A stretch of 64,000 bases of DNA, from positions 59,802,984 to 59,866,983 of the forward strand of contig NC_088300.1 of NCBI RefSeq assembly GCF_032854445.1. The letters run 5' to 3'. A model generated the notes under the pieces. The model had not been told where the DNA came from. It saw only the letters and a program-made list of their open reading frames with translations, and did no database searches. Below, piece after piece: positions 62,491-64,000 of this stretch (position 1 is its first letter; each line of letters begins with the position of its first letter). This stretch comes from Liolophura sinensis. Taxonomy: Eukaryota > Mollusca > Polyplacophora > Chitonida > Chitonidae. The position numbers were made by a program, and so were the translations under genes.

Positions 62491-63560
62491 ATGTCCATAT
62501 ATTTTGTAGAGACCTTCCCTTTAACCTTGTCAAAAGGCTGTTAACCAGAAAATGTTGATGACTTCTGGTTACTCAGAGAAAGGTACGCGTCATTTCCTTG
62601 GATACTCTATAACATTCTGCTGTCATGTAATGTTAAATTCCAGTAATTGCTACTATGTTAAAACTGAGCTCCCTCTTGAGATGGATGACTAAAGGCTCAT
62701 TAAAAAACTCACATTAAATAAAATATTCTGAGGATGACGGATATTTAATTCCAGCAAACTTAAAAAAAGCCACGATTTAACCATGAAATTGTGAGAATCG
62801 AACAATCCTGCGGGTGTGCCGGCGAAAAACAACACCTGGGCAACAGCGTGACACACCGCGAATTCTACCCTAGGAACAAATACTGATAAATCATGTAACA
62901 GAATCAAAGTGCCACCCCGGTGGTTCCGCTGTCAAATTCTGTCACCCCTGGAGGTTCGCGACCACCACGTAACCACGGGAGAGTGGGAATTTACTCAGGT
63001 CTGATTCTATATCCAAGACCGCTAGGTTTCTGTGTAAGAACTCTTATGCTGAGTAAATTCTGCGGTTACATACGGGAGAGCTACCAGATTTAAACTGAAG
63101 CCTACAATTCGCTGAGAAGCGTTTCAAGTCGGCTCCAATTTCGGTTGCGTACGGAGGAACAGAGTCTATCCCAATGTTGGCCTAATAAACTCCGCTCATG
63201 GTGGGATGGCAGTGTTGAAAGGGGTGAGTGGAGTCGACCCGGTCATAATTGTCAGATCGGCTTTTAGTGTCACTTCGAGGATTTTGGACATAAATCTTCA
63301 TACTAAATATTATAAGCGACAAACGACTGTTATAACCATATGCCAATGCGAACAGACATAATGATTTTACACGTAATAAAAAGAGACAACAAATTTGTGA
63401 AAACTAGAACGATATATATATTGATATAGTTTGACCAGCTTGCATCTTTATCAGTGTGTATTATTTGTACGCTTTGACGGCATAGATCATTAAGGCAAGT
63501 AACACGGAATCCTGATCTAGACAGGGATAAATCATAAAAGGAAATTGCCATTAATTTGGT
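62491..63560. other. Intergenic sequence
   Basis: No gene or repeat recognised. Confidence 0.35.
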
Positions 63561-63568
63561 GATTTGAT

Positions 63569-63608
63569 TAGATTTGATTGGTGTTTACGCCGTACTCAAG
63601 AATTACTC
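63569..63608 (-). mobile_element. Tail-only SINE fragment
   Basis: 'tgattggtgtttacgccgta' then 'ctcaagaatta' is only the extreme 3' end of the SINE; no clear target duplication was found. Confidence 0.55.
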
Positions 63609-63888
63609 AGAAGTATTTGTAGCTTGAAGTAATTTATATGGCTATCACATAAACCATATGGCTTGATCCTATATACATACAAAAAATTGTTAAGTGCAAC
63701 CTCAGGTGCAAATGTCAACTCTTTACGGAGCGATTTTCGGTATTTTGCTGAGTTTTTTGTCACCTTGCAGAAGCTACAAACTGACAGTATTTCTTTGTGT
63801 AGGCCTATCTGTATTAACAGCATTCATCTATACATGCAGTGTAATGTTTGGCACACTGTATAGAATCAGAAGTATTTGTGAATATAAA

Positions 63889-64000
63889 CCAATACGGTAT
63901 GGAGAGTAAAACCGGAGCAGCGACAGTGAAGAGTGGATACATGTAACTGGAGAATGGTCACATGTGACCGGTGAAATCTGGCTTTATGTAAACATGCATC
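63889..64000. repeat. Unnamed dispersed repeat family, copy cut by window end (orientation A)
   Basis: 'ggtatggagagtaaaaccgg', 'agcagcgacagtgaagag', 'aatggtcacatgtgaccggt' and 'gaaatctggctt' follow the family order and run off the end of the window. Confidence 0.6.

Noticed and set aside
54326-64000. Search for a linked NK3/bagpipe or other NK-cluster homeobox gene
   Set aside because: No WFQNRR-type helix or other homeodomain signature was seen on either strand in the translated frames; a linked gene may lie outside the window.

Overview
This is animal genomic DNA, most likely from a lophotrochozoan such as a mollusc or brachiopod. Genes are sparse, introns are long with GT/AG borders, and simple repeats are abundant. 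A tRNA-derived SINE is scattered through the window, with a 3' end reading 'gagtacggcgtaaaacacca'; I recall this repeat type from mollusc-like genomes. Species assignment is inference.

Two protein-coding genes are well supported, both on the plus strand. (1) A two-pore-domain (K2P/TWiK-like) potassium channel of 450 aa has coding exons at 1742-2174 and 15378-16297, split by a 13.2 kb phase-1 intron that cuts the first Gly codon of the P1 'GYG' filter. (2) An NK4/tinman/Nkx2-5 class homeobox gene of 381 aa has coding exons at 46279-46714 and 53616-54325, split by a 6.9 kb intron. It has the TN/EH1 motif, an NK2-type homeodomain with Tyr at position 54, the NK2-specific domain, a Tyr-rich tail and a C-terminal GIRAW. 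Nothing in the sequence suggests the two genes act together; they are neighbours about 30 kb apart.

The rest is non-coding or repeat-derived. Landmarks are: a 102/101-bp tandem satellite at 20399-21388 with a short SINE-tail insertion and a clean target-site duplication; a minus-strand relic of a tyrosine-recombinase (DIRS/Ngaro-like) retrotransposon at about 21937-23610, with RNase H, recombinase and SGNH-hydrolase remains broken by frameshifts; about ten copies of an unnamed dispersed repeat, five of them in 26.3-30.0 kb; two MITE-like elements; a homologous pair of about 340-bp repeats 36 kb apart; a perfect 21-bp-arm hairpin at 32432-32479; and a near-perfect palindrome with a (TA)n centre inside the homeobox-gene intron. 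The stretch from 54.3 kb to the end holds only a 3' UTR and repeats.

The most interesting regulatory candidate is a cluster of SMAD-type GTCT/AGAC motifs, including the palindrome GTCTAGAC, next to GATA sites at 48933-49240 in the homeobox-gene intron. I found no clear evidence of a wholly new biological system.
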